This document shows, one piece after another, positions 17,066 to 25,549 of a DNA stretch of 37,908 nt. A program made the position numbers and the translations under genes. Positions within the stretch are counted from its first letter, which is position 1. Each line of letters opens with the position of its first letter. The stretch comes from Bacteroidaceae bacterium. Its GTDB lineage: Bacteria; Bacteroidota; Bacteroidia; Bacteroidales; Bacteroidaceae. The stretch covers positions 1-37,908 of the forward strand of contig JAFYQQ010000006.1 of the NCBI GenBank assembly GCA_017559845.1, in the 5' to 3' direction. The notes beneath the pieces were generated by a model. The model made no database searches, was not told where the DNA came from, and was given only the letters and a program-made list of their open reading frames with translations.

Positions 17066-17287
17066 ATGTTTTATTTGCTCGAATCTCTCATCCGAACTGC
17101 GACCTCGAATAAAGAGAACAAGGGCAAGAACTCACAATCGTTGGAGCCGCACCTATACAGTGCAGGCTTCACCATAGATTGTGAGAGGTTGTCGCAGACC
17201 TGGATGAGAGTATGGAGAGTCTGCACTGTTTCTTTACCCGGAATGTTAGTGCCGGCTTTTCAAATTGAAAATCTTTGTATTAACTAA
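17066..17287 (+). CDS. Leader ORF, 73 codons
   Basis: ATG at 17066 opens a frame that ends at TAA 17285, 17 bases before the next gene. The peptide starts MFYLLESLIRTATSNKENKG and shows no signal peptide or known motif. An upstream GTG at 17048 lies at or before the start of transcription and is unlikely. The frame exactly covers the folded leader, so it may be regulatory or merely open by chance. Evidence for translation is weak. Confidence 0.35.
   Translation: MFYLLESLIRTATSNKENKGKNSQSLEPHLYSAGFTIDCERLSQTWMRVWRVCTVSLPGMLVPAFQIENLCIN
17085..17228 (+). promoter_or_regulatory. Structured leader with concentric perfect stems
   Basis: Three stems nest: CTCTCATCC (17085-17093) with GGATGAGAG (17202-17210), CTGCGAC (17097-17103) with GTCGCAG (17191-17197), and CTCACAATC (17131-17139) with GATTGTGAG (17177-17185). 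The apical hairpin is GAGCCGCAC with GTGCAGGCTT. CAGTGCAG (17158-17165), part of the apical arm, is also a perfect complement of CTGCACTG (17221-17228), so a second fold or a pseudoknot is possible. A GTTC-TTCG-GAAC hairpin precedes. A short CCGG hairpin with TTTT follows near 17238-17260. No known RNA class is recognised. Confidence 0.7.
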
Positions 17288-17304
17288 CATAAAAGGTAAG
17301 TAAA

Positions 17305-17991
17305 ATGAAACACTTGTTATTCTTAATGTTGTTCTGCTGCGCGGTCTGCGCATCGGCACAAGACGTGATTGTAAAGAAAGACGGTTCAACGGTGGTCTGT
17401 CGGGTATTGGAAGTGAAAAGCTCTGAAGTAGTCTACAAATTATGGACTGAGCGAAACGGTTCCAGCTACATTATGGACCTCTCCCTTGTCTCTTCCATCA
17501 ATTATGAAAGCGGTAAAAAGGAGTCTTTCTCTGAAATTATGGAAAACAAATATTCTCCTTATAATCAAAGTAATGGAGAGAGGCAGATAAATGATAAGGC
17601 GTTATTGATAATGGATGATTTAAATAAGGTTAAACGACTAAAAATTGTAGGGTATACAGTAGGTGGAACTATCGTTGCAGGTGGCATCATAATGACGAGC
17701 TTGGCACTATCCTATGGTAAATATCATTATGGTCGATATTGGGAAGCCCCTGGTTTGTTGGGGTTAGGCGCGGCATTCATTCCTGTCGGTGCTGCAATTA
17801 CAGCAGGATGTTTAATCAAAAGTTACAAAATAAAAAAAGAATACAATAAAATCCAAAATTACGCCCTATATCAGCAAGAATTCAATTTCAAGAATGGAAG
17901 CAGCATTACCCCTCATATTGATATGCTGCAATATAGAGACAAGGGACTGAACACCCAGACCATCGGCATGGGATTGAGTTACAATTTCTAA
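17305..17991 (+). CDS. Exported protein with two central hydrophobic segments
   Basis: The 228-residue product has a signal peptide (1-18, ending ASA). A small beta domain follows (DVIVKKDGSTVVCRVLEVKS and EVVYKLW), of the kind many Bacteroidetes use before membrane segments. Two glycine-rich hydrophobic stretches lie at about 110-135 and 150-173. The C-terminus ends MGLSYNF, with a final aromatic residue as in outer-membrane proteins. The centre of the gene is more AT-rich than its ends. It is the first full gene after the structured leader. Function unknown. Confidence 0.7.
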   Translation: MKHLLFLMLFCCAVCASAQDVIVKKDGSTVVCRVLEVKSSEVVYKLWTERNGSSYIMDLSLVSSINYESGKKESFSEIMENKYSPYNQSNGERQINDKALLIMDDLNKVKRLKIVGYTVGGTIVAGGIIMTSLALSYGKYHYGRYWEAPGLLGLGAAFIPVGAAITAGCLIKSYKIKKEYNKIQNYALYQQEFNFKNGSSITPHIDMLQYRDKGLNTQTIGMGLSYNF

Positions 17992-18013
17992 CCAATAATA
18001 ACAAAGAAAGAAT

Positions 18014-18442
18014 ATGAAAAATACGACTATTATATTTATCGGCATCGTACTTTCCTTGTCCGTCCTTTCTTCTTGCCGATCATCGGCCGGAGCCGGAGGA
18101 GCAAGTAACGAAGTAACCGTGGATGCCCAAGGCCGAAGCTGGACTGATTATGACCTTATTCCCGTTGGCAACCGAATAACCTATACCATCGACATCTCTA
18201 CGCCAGAAGGGCAGCAGACGTTAAGCAAAATCACCCTTGACCAAGCGAAGACATTGGCCGAAACCGAGGCTGCACGCAAATACAACTGCGACAGACTGAT
18301 AGACCCTCGTTACGATTTTTTAAGAAGGGGAAAGCGCATTCTTCGCATTACCGTGGACGGCCGTCCCGGAGTATATAAAACCAGAGAAAACCATTACGAT
18401 TCCCGCACCCGACAGGAAATAGACATCAACGTAAGGCGTTGA
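18014..18442 (+). CDS. Small lipoprotein
   Basis: The 142-residue product has a lipoprotein signal with lipobox LSSC (Cys at about residue 21). The mature protein is hydrophilic and starts with a Gly/Ala/Ser-rich linker. A mixed alpha-beta domain follows, with QAKTLAETEAARKYNCDRLI and RILRITVDGRPGVYKT. It lies 22 bases after the 17305 gene and before a terminator, so the two form a transcript. No family is recognised. Confidence 0.75.
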   Translation: MKNTTIIFIGIVLSLSVLSSCRSSAGAGGASNEVTVDAQGRSWTDYDLIPVGNRITYTIDISTPEGQQTLSKITLDQAKTLAETEAARKYNCDRLIDPRYDFLRRGKRILRITVDGRPGVYKTRENHYDSRTRQEIDINVRR

Positions 18443-18460
18443 GCAGAAAATCGAATTTAA

Positions 18461-18497
18461 AAAAGCAGGCAGTCGCATCACGTCGTCGCCTGCTTTT
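18461..18497. terminator. Bidirectional-looking terminator
   Basis: AAAAGCAGGC (18461-18470) pairs with GCCTGCTTTT (18488-18497), and T-rich sequence follows on both strands. It ends the 17066-18442 transcript. Confidence 0.85.
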
Positions 18498-18516
18498 CGT
18501 TTTATTTTTAGAGATT

Positions 18517-18696
18517 ATGCAGGAAGACATCAAGCGAGCCATCAGCATACTGAAAGGCGTTGGTAAAATCACCGTTCCACGCCGCACCCGTCTATACTCA
18601 TCTTACGAACTTTCGCTCCGTGACATTGACGAGGGGCGAGTATATGAATATAAAAGCCTTAACGACCTTATAAAAGAGAATGAAACTACATTATAA
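18517..18696 (+). CDS. Small antitoxin-like protein, 59 residues
   Basis: ATG at 18517 opens a frame that ends at TAA 18694. A longer frame from 18439 would cross the terminator and is not preferred. The C-terminal half (YELSLRDIDEGRVYEYKSLN followed by DLIKENE) resembles the partner-binding end of small antitoxins of type II pairs, where a DxxxGRVxxYxSxxxLI pattern is common. No toxin gene is next to it, so it could be an orphan or a false hit. There is no ribosome site or promoter of note. Confidence 0.5.
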   Translation: MQEDIKRAISILKGVGKITVPRRTRLYSSYELSLRDIDEGRVYEYKSLNDLIKENETTL

Positions 18697-18773
18697 TACA
18701 TTCTCTTCTTCCATTTCTATCTCCATTGATTCCGTTTTTTATCCAGACCGCCTTATATCTCGCATTTTTTATG

Positions 18774-18781
18774 TAAATTTG
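18774..18781 (+). promoter_or_regulatory. -7 box of the menaquinone operon
   Basis: TAAATTTG fits TAnnTTTG and lies 10 bases before the ATG of menF, so the leader would be very short. No -33 element is evident. Confidence 0.55.
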
Positions 18782-18791
18782 CGGATAATTT

Positions 18792-19883
18792 ATGGAAACA
18801 AAATCCCAGATAAAAGCTTTTGCGCTGTACAGGTTGCCCCACTCGGCCGAAATACGGTTGGTCAGAGAGGAAGGGCAACCAGTACTTGCCCTGGACCATA
18901 TCAGCCGTCTGGACGGCATAGAAGGCTTTGTCCTTGCCCCTTTTCACATTACAGCCGAGAAGCCCGTTGTGGTGATTCAAGGCCGGAACCAGGAGTACGT
19001 TCCCGGACAAACCGTTTTGCCAGAATGCCACTTCGGCACTCCCACCGAGACCGAACACGAAGGCAAGGAAAGCTATGAAAAGGATTTCTGCCGTTTCCAC
19101 AATGCCCTTTCACAAGGACGTTTCGGCAAACTGGTACTTGCCCGCCGATGCAAAGTGCCCGGGAAAGAACCCATTTCGCCGGAAAGTCTCTTCCTGGATG
19201 CTTGCCAACGCTATCCTCGCATGATGATTGCGCTGGTATCTTCAGTCCAAAGCGGAACCTGGCTCATGGCCACTCCGGAAACCCTGCTCAGAGGCGACGG
19301 AAAAGAATGGCACACCATGGCACTGGCCGGTACCATGCAACTCTCGGCAGAGGAACAGATGAACTTTGACCTCCCCATCGGCAACCGTGGCACACAGCCC
19401 CAATGGAGCGCCAAAAACCGTGCCGAACAGCAGTTGGTGGCCGACTATCTGGATTCCAAACTGAAGTTGTATGCAGAAAAGGTGGTACAACAACCCACAC
19501 ACACTGTCAGAGCAGGCAATCTAGTACATCTGCGGAGCGATTTCACCTTTACGCTTCCCTCCACGGAAAAGTTGGGAACATTACTTGAAAGCCTGCATCC
19601 CACACCTGCCGTCTGCGGACTGCCCAAGGAAGAGGCACGCAACTTTATCCTTGAGAACGAATCAGTTCCAAGAGAATATTACAGTGGCTTCATGGGACCG
19701 CTCTGCATGGAGGGCGAGACGCATCTTTATGTGGCTCTGCGCTGCATGCGACTGTTCCCCCAATGCCATGTCCTTTACGCCGGGGGCGGCCTGCTGCCGG
19801 AAAGCACAGCGGAAAACGAATGGAGGGAGACGGAACAGAAAATGGAAACAATGAAACTATGTATAGCTGCATCACAAACGTAA
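18792..19883 (+). CDS. menF: Isochorismate synthase
   Basis: The 363-residue product converts chorismate to isochorismate, the first step of menaquinone synthesis. It shows FGKLVLARRCKV with the lysine expected of isochorismate synthases, the magnesium/substrate segments HTMALAGTMQLS and NRAEQQLVADYL, and TPAVCGLPKEEARNFILENE with the YYSGFMGPL motif. The N-terminal part is short and divergent. It is the first gene of the operon and overlaps menD by 25 bases. The gene order menF-D-B-C-E is the usual Bacteroidetes arrangement. Confidence 0.92.
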   Translation: METKSQIKAFALYRLPHSAEIRLVREEGQPVLALDHISRLDGIEGFVLAPFHITAEKPVVVIQGRNQEYVPGQTVLPECHFGTPTETEHEGKESYEKDFCRFHNALSQGRFGKLVLARRCKVPGKEPISPESLFLDACQRYPRMMIALVSSVQSGTWLMATPETLLRGDGKEWHTMALAGTMQLSAEEQMNFDLPIGNRGTQPQWSAKNRAEQQLVADYLDSKLKLYAEKVVQQPTHTVRAGNLVHLRSDFTFTLPSTEKLGTLLESLHPTPAVCGLPKEEARNFILENESVPREYYSGFMGPLCMEGETHLYVALRCMRLFPQCHVLYAGGGLLPESTAENEWRETEQKMETMKLCIAASQT

Positions 19884-21505
19884 ACATCCTGACGTCCCTG
19901 CTCATCAGCCATGGCATCAAGGAGGCCGTGGTATGTCCCGGGGCACACAATGCGGCCTTGGCGCACAACCTGAACGAATGCGGGAGCATCCGCTGCCAGG
20001 CGGTAACGGACGAACGTTCGGCCGGATTCGTGGCACTGGGAATGGCCATCAAGTTGGAACGACCGGTAGCGGTCTGCGTCACATCGGGTTCGGCGCTGCT
20101 CAACCTTTTGCCCGCCGTGGCCGAAGCCTTTTACCAGCAAGTACCGCTGATCATCATTTCGGCAGACAGGCCCCAGGCATGGATTGACCAACTGGACGGA
20201 CAGACATTGCCCCAGCCCGATGCATTAGGCAGATTTGTACGCTATGCCGCCAATCTACCCGAACCCACGGACGACACCCAGCACTGGCATTGCAACCGTT
20301 TGGTGAACGAGGCGCTCCTGGCCACAAACCATCCCACAGCAGGACCGGTCCACATAAACGTACCCATCAGCCGCGACCTTCATAATTTCTGCGAAAACGA
20401 ACTCCCTCGGGAGAGAAAAATATTTTCCTCGGGAGGAAAAAAAATATTGCCCGAGACAGGGCATCCTTTGTATGACGCATTCAGCAAGGCCAGACGCAGG
20501 CTGATTGTCATCGGCCAACTGACACAATCTACAGCCCAATCACTGACGCCCCATCTGAAAGCGCTGACCAAGAACAGCATGATCGTCCACGAATGTTTGG
20601 GTGGCGATGCCTTTCTGCCCTGCCCCATTGATGCGGTCATCAGTAAAGAGAACAAAAAACTGCAACCCGACTTCATTCTCTATCTGGGCAGGACACTCAT
20701 CAGCAAGCCTTTCAAATTGTGGATAAGGCGGCAGAAGGCTGAATGCTGGATGGTAAACGCCACGGGAAAAGCGGAGGACGTGACGGGTTTCCTCACCGGC
20801 ATCGTAGAGGCTGGTGAAGAAGATGTTCTGTCGCGCCTGTCTTCCCTTAAGCCCGACTATGATACAGACTATCTGACAGAATGGAATAACGTCATGGCAA
20901 AATCGAGGGCACACGCCATGAAAGCGGAGTTGCCATGGTCGCAAGCCGGCATTGTAAGAACTTTTGAACAACGAATAGAGAAAAAGGGAACAAACCGGAC
21001 AGTCTGCTACGCCAACAGTTCTGCCGTGCGCTTGGCAAACCTCTTCTCCACCCATTACTGCCAATGCAACCGTGGTGTGAACGGCATAGAAGGAAGCCTG
21101 TCCACCGCAGCCGGCATTGCACTCGCCTCGAACGGCGAAAGAACCTATTGCATCATTGGCGACCTAAGCTTCTTCTATGACCAAAACGCACTTTGGATAC
21201 AGGGACTCGGCGAGAACCTCCGCATCCTTCTGCTCAACAACGGAGGTGGAGGCATCTTTACCCGCTTTGACGGGCTTCGGGAAAGCCAGGCAAGGGAAAG
21301 CCTCATCATGGCACAGCATTGCACATCGGCCAAAGGCATCTGCCAAAGTTACGGCATAGACTATATGGATGTTTCCGAAGCCGCCCAACTGGCCGACGGA
21401 CTTGACTTCCTTTGCAAGGACAAGACGGAAGGGCCACGACTACTGGAGGTGTTCACGGAAATGGAAAGCGACCAACTGGCCCTTGACATACTGAACAAGC
21501 TATAA
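19859..21505 (+). CDS. menD: 2-succinyl-5-enolpyruvyl-6-hydroxy-3-cyclohexene-1-carboxylate synthase
   Basis: The 548-residue, thiamine-diphosphate-dependent product joins isochorismate with 2-oxoglutarate. The start at ATG 19859 (MYSCITNVNILTSLLISHGI) is preferred over the longer frame from 19763, which lies deep inside menF. Cofactor motifs are present: TDERSAGF with its Glu, GDLSFFYDQNALW and NNGGGGIF. NRGVNGIEGSLSTAAG carries a substrate Arg. The substrate loop reads PGAHN at 27-31, where other MenD proteins have PGSRS or PGSRN, so a conserved Ser and Arg are replaced. A 22-base repeat array lies inside the gene at 20406-20456. Confidence 0.93.
   Translation: MYSCITNVNILTSLLISHGIKEAVVCPGAHNAALAHNLNECGSIRCQAVTDERSAGFVALGMAIKLERPVAVCVTSGSALLNLLPAVAEAFYQQVPLIIISADRPQAWIDQLDGQTLPQPDALGRFVRYAANLPEPTDDTQHWHCNRLVNEALLATNHPTAGPVHINVPISRDLHNFCENELPRERKIFSSGGKKILPETGHPLYDAFSKARRRLIVIGQLTQSTAQSLTPHLKALTKNSMIVHECLGGDAFLPCPIDAVISKENKKLQPDFILYLGRTLISKPFKLWIRRQKAECWMVNATGKAEDVTGFLTGIVEAGEEDVLSRLSSLKPDYDTDYLTEWNNVMAKSRAHAMKAELPWSQAGIVRTFEQRIEKKGTNRTVCYANSSAVRLANLFSTHYCQCNRGVNGIEGSLSTAAGIALASNGERTYCIIGDLSFFYDQNALWIQGLGENLRILLLNNGGGGIFTRFDGLRESQARESLIMAQHCTSAKGICQSYGIDYMDVSEAAQLADGLDFLCKDKTEGPRLLEVFTEMESDQLALDILNKL
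20406..20456. repeat. 22-base periodic array with CTCGGGA heads, inside menD
   Basis: CTCGGGA starts at 20406 and 20428, and CCCGAGA (its near-inverse) at 20450, all 22 bases apart. The units continue GAGAAAAATATTTTC and GGAAAAAAAATATTG. They encode RERKIFSSGGKKILPETG, a low-complexity basic stretch within MenD. Because 22 is not a multiple of 3, each unit is read in a different frame, so the periodicity is not a protein repeat. Confidence 0.75.
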
Positions 21506-21551
21506 GGTCGAAGCCCAATAACAGGAATCCAATAACAAAAAAGATAATACA

Positions 21552-22373
21552 ATGAGAGAATGGAAAAAGATTGAAGGGTTCGATTTCAAGGAAATCCTCT
21601 TCGAAGAATACAACCGCATAGCCAAAATCACCATCAACCGCCCCCGCTATCGCAATGCCTTCACACCGCTCACGGTAAGCGAGATGTCAAAGGCTTTTGA
21701 ATATTGCCGCGAATCATCAGGCATCCGCATTGTACTGCTTACCGGAGCCGGTGACATGGCCTTCTGTGCCGGTGGCGACATGAATGTGAAAGGCCACGGA
21801 GGATATGTAGGCGATGACGGTGTGCCCCGTCTGAACGTGCTGGATGTGCAGATGCAGATTCGCCGTCTGCCCAAGCCCGTCATTGCCATGGTAAACGGAT
21901 TTGCCATCGGCGGAGGCCATGTATTGCATGTTGTATGCGACCTCACCATTGCCGCAGAACACGCCCGCTTCGGACAGACGGGTCCCAAGGTTGGCTCGTT
22001 CGATGCAGGCTTTGGTGCCAGCTATCTGGCCCGTCTCGTCGGACAGAAGAAAGCCCGCGAAATCTGGTTCCTCTGCCGCCAATACACCGCACAGGAAGCC
22101 ATGGAGATGGGAATGGTGAACAAGGTGGTACCCCTGGAGCAGCTGGAAGACACCTGTGTGGAATGGGCAGAAGAGATGATGGAACGCTCGCCGCTGGCAT
22201 TGCGCATGATAAAATGTGGTCTCAATGCCGAACTGGACGGACAAGCCGGCATTCAGCAACTGGCCGGTGATGCCACTATGCTCTATTATACAATGGAAGA
22301 AGCGCACGAAGGCGGAAAGGCATTCCTGGAAAAGCGCAAGCCCGACTTTGACAAATATCCCTACTTCCCATGA
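21552..22373 (+). CDS. menB: 1,4-dihydroxy-2-naphthoyl-CoA synthase
   Basis: The 273-residue crotonase-fold product cyclises o-succinylbenzoyl-CoA. It shows the oxyanion-hole segments [15 protein letters not shown] and [31 protein letters not shown] with the catalytic Asp, and the family ending [16 protein letters not shown]. Length is typical. It lies 46 bases after menD and overlaps menC in an ATGA. Confidence 0.97.
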   Translation: MREWKKIEGFDFKEILFEEYNRIAKITINRPRYRNAFTPLTVSEMSKAFEYCRESSGIRIVLLTGAGDMAFCAGGDMNVKGHGGYVGDDGVPRLNVLDVQMQIRRLPKPVIAMVNGFAIGGGHVLHVVCDLTIAAEHARFGQTGPKVGSFDAGFGASYLARLVGQKKAREIWFLCRQYTAQEAMEMGMVNKVVPLEQLEDTCVEWAEEMMERSPLALRMIKCGLNAELDGQAGIQQLAGDATMLYYTMEEAHEGGKAFLEKRKPDFDKYPYFP

Positions 22374-23398
22374 CATTGCCCTTGCAAGCGAGAATAGAGG
22401 AACGGACATTCCACTTCAAACAGCCAGCCGGCACATCAAGGGGAGTGTACCGCACCCGAAAAAGCTGGTTCATTACACTGACCGACAAAGATGGACGCAA
22501 AGGCATAGGCGAATGTGCCCCATTACCCAATCTCAGTTGCGATGACATCCCCAACTATGCCGAAGTGTTGGCCCGTCATTGCCGGACGCTTGAACAGACC
22601 GGCGAAATCCCGTTTGAGGCACTCCGCCCCTATCCCTCCATGCTTTTCGGCATGGAAACGGCCATGCTCCACCTCAAAAGTGGCGGGCTGCAATTCTATG
22701 ACACGCCCTGGAGCCGAGGCAAGGAAGGCATCCCCATCAACGGGCTGGTGTGGATGGGTACAATTGAGGAAATGCAGGAACGCCTCATCGAAAAGATTGA
22801 AGCGGGTTTCTCTTGCATCAAGCTCAAGATTGGCGTGGACCTTGACGGGGAACTCGGACTGCTGGAATATGTACGTTGCCGCTTTGGACGCGACGAAGTG
22901 GAGTTGCGTGTGGATGCCAACGGAGCCTTTTCCGTTGCGGAAGCCGGCGAGATACTCAGATGCCTGCACGCCTTTGACCTTCATTCCATAGAACAGCCCA
23001 TCCGTGCCGGACAGCGCCAGGACATGGCAAGGCTGTGCCGCATATCCAACCTACCCATCGCCCTGGACGAAGAACTGATTGGCATAAACGAATTGCAAGA
23101 AAAAGCACGGTTGCTGGACGAAATCAAACCCAATTATCTGGTGCTGAAGCCCTCGCTCCACGGAGGCATGCAAGGCACCCGCGAATGGGTGGAACTGGCC
23201 CGGCAACGTGGCATAGGCTCGTGGGTGACCAGTGCCTTGGAAAGCAACGTCGGACTGCATGCTATTGCCCATCTGACCACCCAACTCTATGGCGACCACA
23301 TAGAAATGGCACAAGGATTGGGAACCGGATTGCTTTATACTGACAACATTGATATGCCATTGTGTATCAAAGGACAAAAGATATGGCACCAACAGTAA
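22370..23398 (+). CDS. menC: o-succinylbenzoate synthase
   Basis: The 342-residue, enolase-superfamily product dehydrates SHCHC to o-succinylbenzoate. The catalytic K-x-K is CIKLKIG. Metal ligands are the Asp in LRVDANGAF, the Glu in SIEQPI and the Asp in ALDEEL. The second catalytic lysine is in [10 protein letters not shown]. The ATG overlaps the menB stop, and the last 16 bases overlap menE. The length is normal for Bacteroidetes members. Confidence 0.94.
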   Translation: MTLPLQARIEERTFHFKQPAGTSRGVYRTRKSWFITLTDKDGRKGIGECAPLPNLSCDDIPNYAEVLARHCRTLEQTGEIPFEALRPYPSMLFGMETAMLHLKSGGLQFYDTPWSRGKEGIPINGLVWMGTIEEMQERLIEKIEAGFSCIKLKIGVDLDGELGLLEYVRCRFGRDEVELRVDANGAFSVAEAGEILRCLHAFDLHSIEQPIRAGQRQDMARLCRISNLPIALDEELIGINELQEKARLLDEIKPNYLVLKPSLHGGMQGTREWVELARQRGIGSWVTSALESNVGLHAIAHLTTQLYGDHIEMAQGLGTGLLYTDNIDMPLCIKGQKIWHQQ

Positions 23399-24381
23399 CG
23401 CTTGAAGACTTTCTGCAGGAATGGAACGCAACAGATGAACACCTGACAGTCCACACCAGCGGTTCCACAGGAGTACCCAAGCCCATTCGTGTAGAAAAGA
23501 AACGTATGAGGGCAAGCGCCCGCCTCACCTGTGATTTTCTGGGGCTGAAGGAGGGAGACAACGCCTTGTTGTGCCTGCCCTTGGACTATATAGCAGGGAA
23601 AATGATGGCGGTACGCGCTCTGGAACGAAAGCTGAATCTCCACTGCATAAAGCCCGGCAGCCATCCCATGGCAGAAAATGGACTGCCGCCCGTCATAGAC
23701 CTCTGCGCCATGGTTCCCATGCAAGTGATGCGTTCTCTGCAATCGGCCAAAGAACGGGAAAACCTGTGCCGCATACGCCATCTGCTCATCGGAGGCGGAA
23801 GCATCCACCCACTTCTGGAAGCCGAACTGCAGGCACTCCCCTGTCAGGCATGGAGCACCTACGGCATGACAGAAACCCTTTCACACATTGCCCTGCGAAA
23901 AATAAACGGTCCGGATGCCAGTCTTTGGTACAGGCCGTTTGAGGGCATCCGCATAAGCCTCACAGACGGGGAATGCCTCGCCATCCATGCGCCCATGGTA
24001 TGCCCAGAGGTTCTGTATACCCATGACAGAGCCGAAATACGCCACAACCAAGGGCAGACCGAATTCCGCATTCTAGGACGCACGGACAACGTCATCAGCA
24101 GCGGAGGAATCAAAATCCAAACCGAGGAAGTGGAAAGTCTGCTTGCCCCTCATCTGCGACATCCCTTCATGATAACCAAGTGCAGCGACCCCGAGCTGGG
24201 CGAAAAGGTGGTCTTGCTCACGGAGAGCGCCTCTATCCACGACATTGAGACCACCTGCCGCACCGCACTGCCACGCCACTGGCTGCCGCGCAGAATCATC
24301 TGCGTTGACGCCATTCCCCTCACCCCCAACGGAAAGCCGGCAAGAGCCGAGGCACAGAAGATTGCAGAAGAACAGAACTGA
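23383..24381 (+). CDS. menE: o-succinylbenzoate--CoA ligase
   Basis: The 332-residue product activates o-succinylbenzoate with ATP and CoA. The start at ATG 23383 ([15 protein letters not shown]) is preferred over GTG 23362, given AAAGGA just upstream. Adenylation motifs are present: HTSGSTGVPKPI, AWSTYGMTETLSHIALR, ILGRTDNVISSGGIKIQTEE and PLTPNGKPARAE with the catalytic lysine. It is shorter than enterobacterial MenE (about 450), as is usual in Bacteroidetes. It is the last gene of the operon. Confidence 0.92.
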   Translation: MAPTVTLEDFLQEWNATDEHLTVHTSGSTGVPKPIRVEKKRMRASARLTCDFLGLKEGDNALLCLPLDYIAGKMMAVRALERKLNLHCIKPGSHPMAENGLPPVIDLCAMVPMQVMRSLQSAKERENLCRIRHLLIGGGSIHPLLEAELQALPCQAWSTYGMTETLSHIALRKINGPDASLWYRPFEGIRISLTDGECLAIHAPMVCPEVLYTHDRAEIRHNQGQTEFRILGRTDNVISSGGIKIQTEEVESLLAPHLRHPFMITKCSDPELGEKVVLLTESASIHDIETTCRTALPRHWLPRRIICVDAIPLTPNGKPARAEAQKIAEEQN

Positions 24382-24459
24382 TTGCGGGTGCGATGTATTT
24401 TTTTGCCCTTAGCCTTTATTTTTTCACCTTTCTATAGGCCTATTTCCAAATTTTATGCG

Positions 24460-24467
24460 TAAGTTTG
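24460..24467 (+). promoter_or_regulatory. -7 box of the dihydroorotate-dehydrogenase-like gene
   Basis: TAAGTTTG fits TAnnTTTG, 31 bases before the ATG at 24498. No clear -33 box is seen. The box separates this gene from the men operon. Confidence 0.55.
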
Positions 24468-24497
24468 CATAAGAAAACTTGAAAAAAAGATTATATC

Positions 24498-25478
24498 ATG
24501 ACCAACATTGAAACCACCTACGCAGGATTGAAACTGAAGAATCCCATCATCGTTGCCAGTTCCGGACTGACTGACAGTGCCGCCAAAAACCAGAAAATGG
24601 AAAAGGCCGGAGCCGGAGCGATAGTCCTCAAATCCCTCTTTGAAGAACAGATTCTTCACGAAACAGCAGCCATGGCTTGCCACTATTCGGGCATGGACGG
24701 CTGCGACTACCTGGAAACGTATGTACGCCAAAATCAGTTGGCCAACTACATCAAGCTGATAGCCGACACTAAAAAAGTATGCACCATCCCTGTCATTGCC
24801 AGCATCAGCTGCTATGACGATGCCGGATGGACCGAATTTGCCCAACAGATTGAACAGGCAGGTGCAGACGCCATCGAAGTGAACATGATGGCACTGCAGA
24901 CCGGAACAGACTATGCCTACGGCAGCTTTGAAAAACGCCACATAGACGTGCTCACCCAATTGAAGAAAGTCGTGAGTCTGCCAATTATCATGAAATTGGG
25001 AAGCAACCTTACCTGTCCTCCCGCGCTCATCCATCAGCTTTTTGCCCACGGAGCGGCAGCAGTGGTACTCTTCAACCGCTTATATCAGCCAGACATAGAC
25101 ATTGACACCATGACACAAACATCGGGCATGGTATTCAGCCAACAAGCCGACCTATCCACCACCCTGCGCTGGTTGGGCATCGCATCGGCACAAGTTCCTC
25201 AATTGGACATGGCAGCCTCCGGTGGCATACACGAACCACAGGATGTAGTGAAAGCCATTCTGGCTGGCGCAACGGCTGTGGAAATATGTAGCGCCATCTA
25301 TCTGCAAGGAGAAAGTTTCATTGCACAATGCACCGAGTTCCTTACCGAATGGCTACAAAGCAAAGGCATTCCATCTATTGCCGAAGCTAAAGGCAAACTT
25401 AACCAGAAGAATGTCAGCAACAACAGTACATTCGAACGCGCACAATTCATGCGCTATTACTCATCACATGAACAGTAG
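24498..25478 (+). CDS. Dihydroorotate-dehydrogenase-like flavoprotein
   Basis: The 326-residue TIM-barrel product aligns in layout with dihydroorotate dehydrogenases: LKLKNPIIVASSGLTDS at the start, GAGAIVLKSLFEEQI, CTIPVIASISC, LPIIMKLGSNLT, and ASGGIHEPQDVVKAILAGAT plus AVEICSAIY for the FMN phosphate. The catalytic segment of class 1 enzymes, SCPN with its cysteine, is absent: the matching position reads EVNMMALQTG. It may therefore be a related oxidoreductase rather than the pyrimidine enzyme, like other 'dihydroorotate dehydrogenase-like' proteins. It is transcribed alone. Confidence 0.8.
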   Translation: MTNIETTYAGLKLKNPIIVASSGLTDSAAKNQKMEKAGAGAIVLKSLFEEQILHETAAMACHYSGMDGCDYLETYVRQNQLANYIKLIADTKKVCTIPVIASISCYDDAGWTEFAQQIEQAGADAIEVNMMALQTGTDYAYGSFEKRHIDVLTQLKKVVSLPIIMKLGSNLTCPPALIHQLFAHGAAAVVLFNRLYQPDIDIDTMTQTSGMVFSQQADLSTTLRWLGIASAQVPQLDMAASGGIHEPQDVVKAILAGATAVEICSAIYLQGESFIAQCTEFLTEWLQSKGIPSIAEAKGKLNQKNVSNNSTFERAQFMRYYSSHEQ

Positions 25479-25549
25479 GAGGCAAAACAAACCTCCCCAA
25501 TTGACATAAATCAAAAAAACAGAGCATTTAATAAAACTGTTAGACAAAA

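Noticed and set aside
19763..19858. Longer menD start
   Set aside because: It would add 32 low-complexity residues encoded by menF in another frame. The start at 19859 matches MenD N-termini.
21717..22409. Minus-strand open frame of 230 codons across menB
   Set aside because: Antisense shadow of menB, without family motifs.
23051..23515. Minus-strand frame across the menC/menE junction
   Set aside because: Both men genes are clear on the plus strand, so this is a shadow.
25479..25500. GGAGG/CCTCC hairpin after the dihydroorotate-dehydrogenase-like gene as a terminator
   Set aside because: Only five pairs and no T-run follow, so it is too weak to call.
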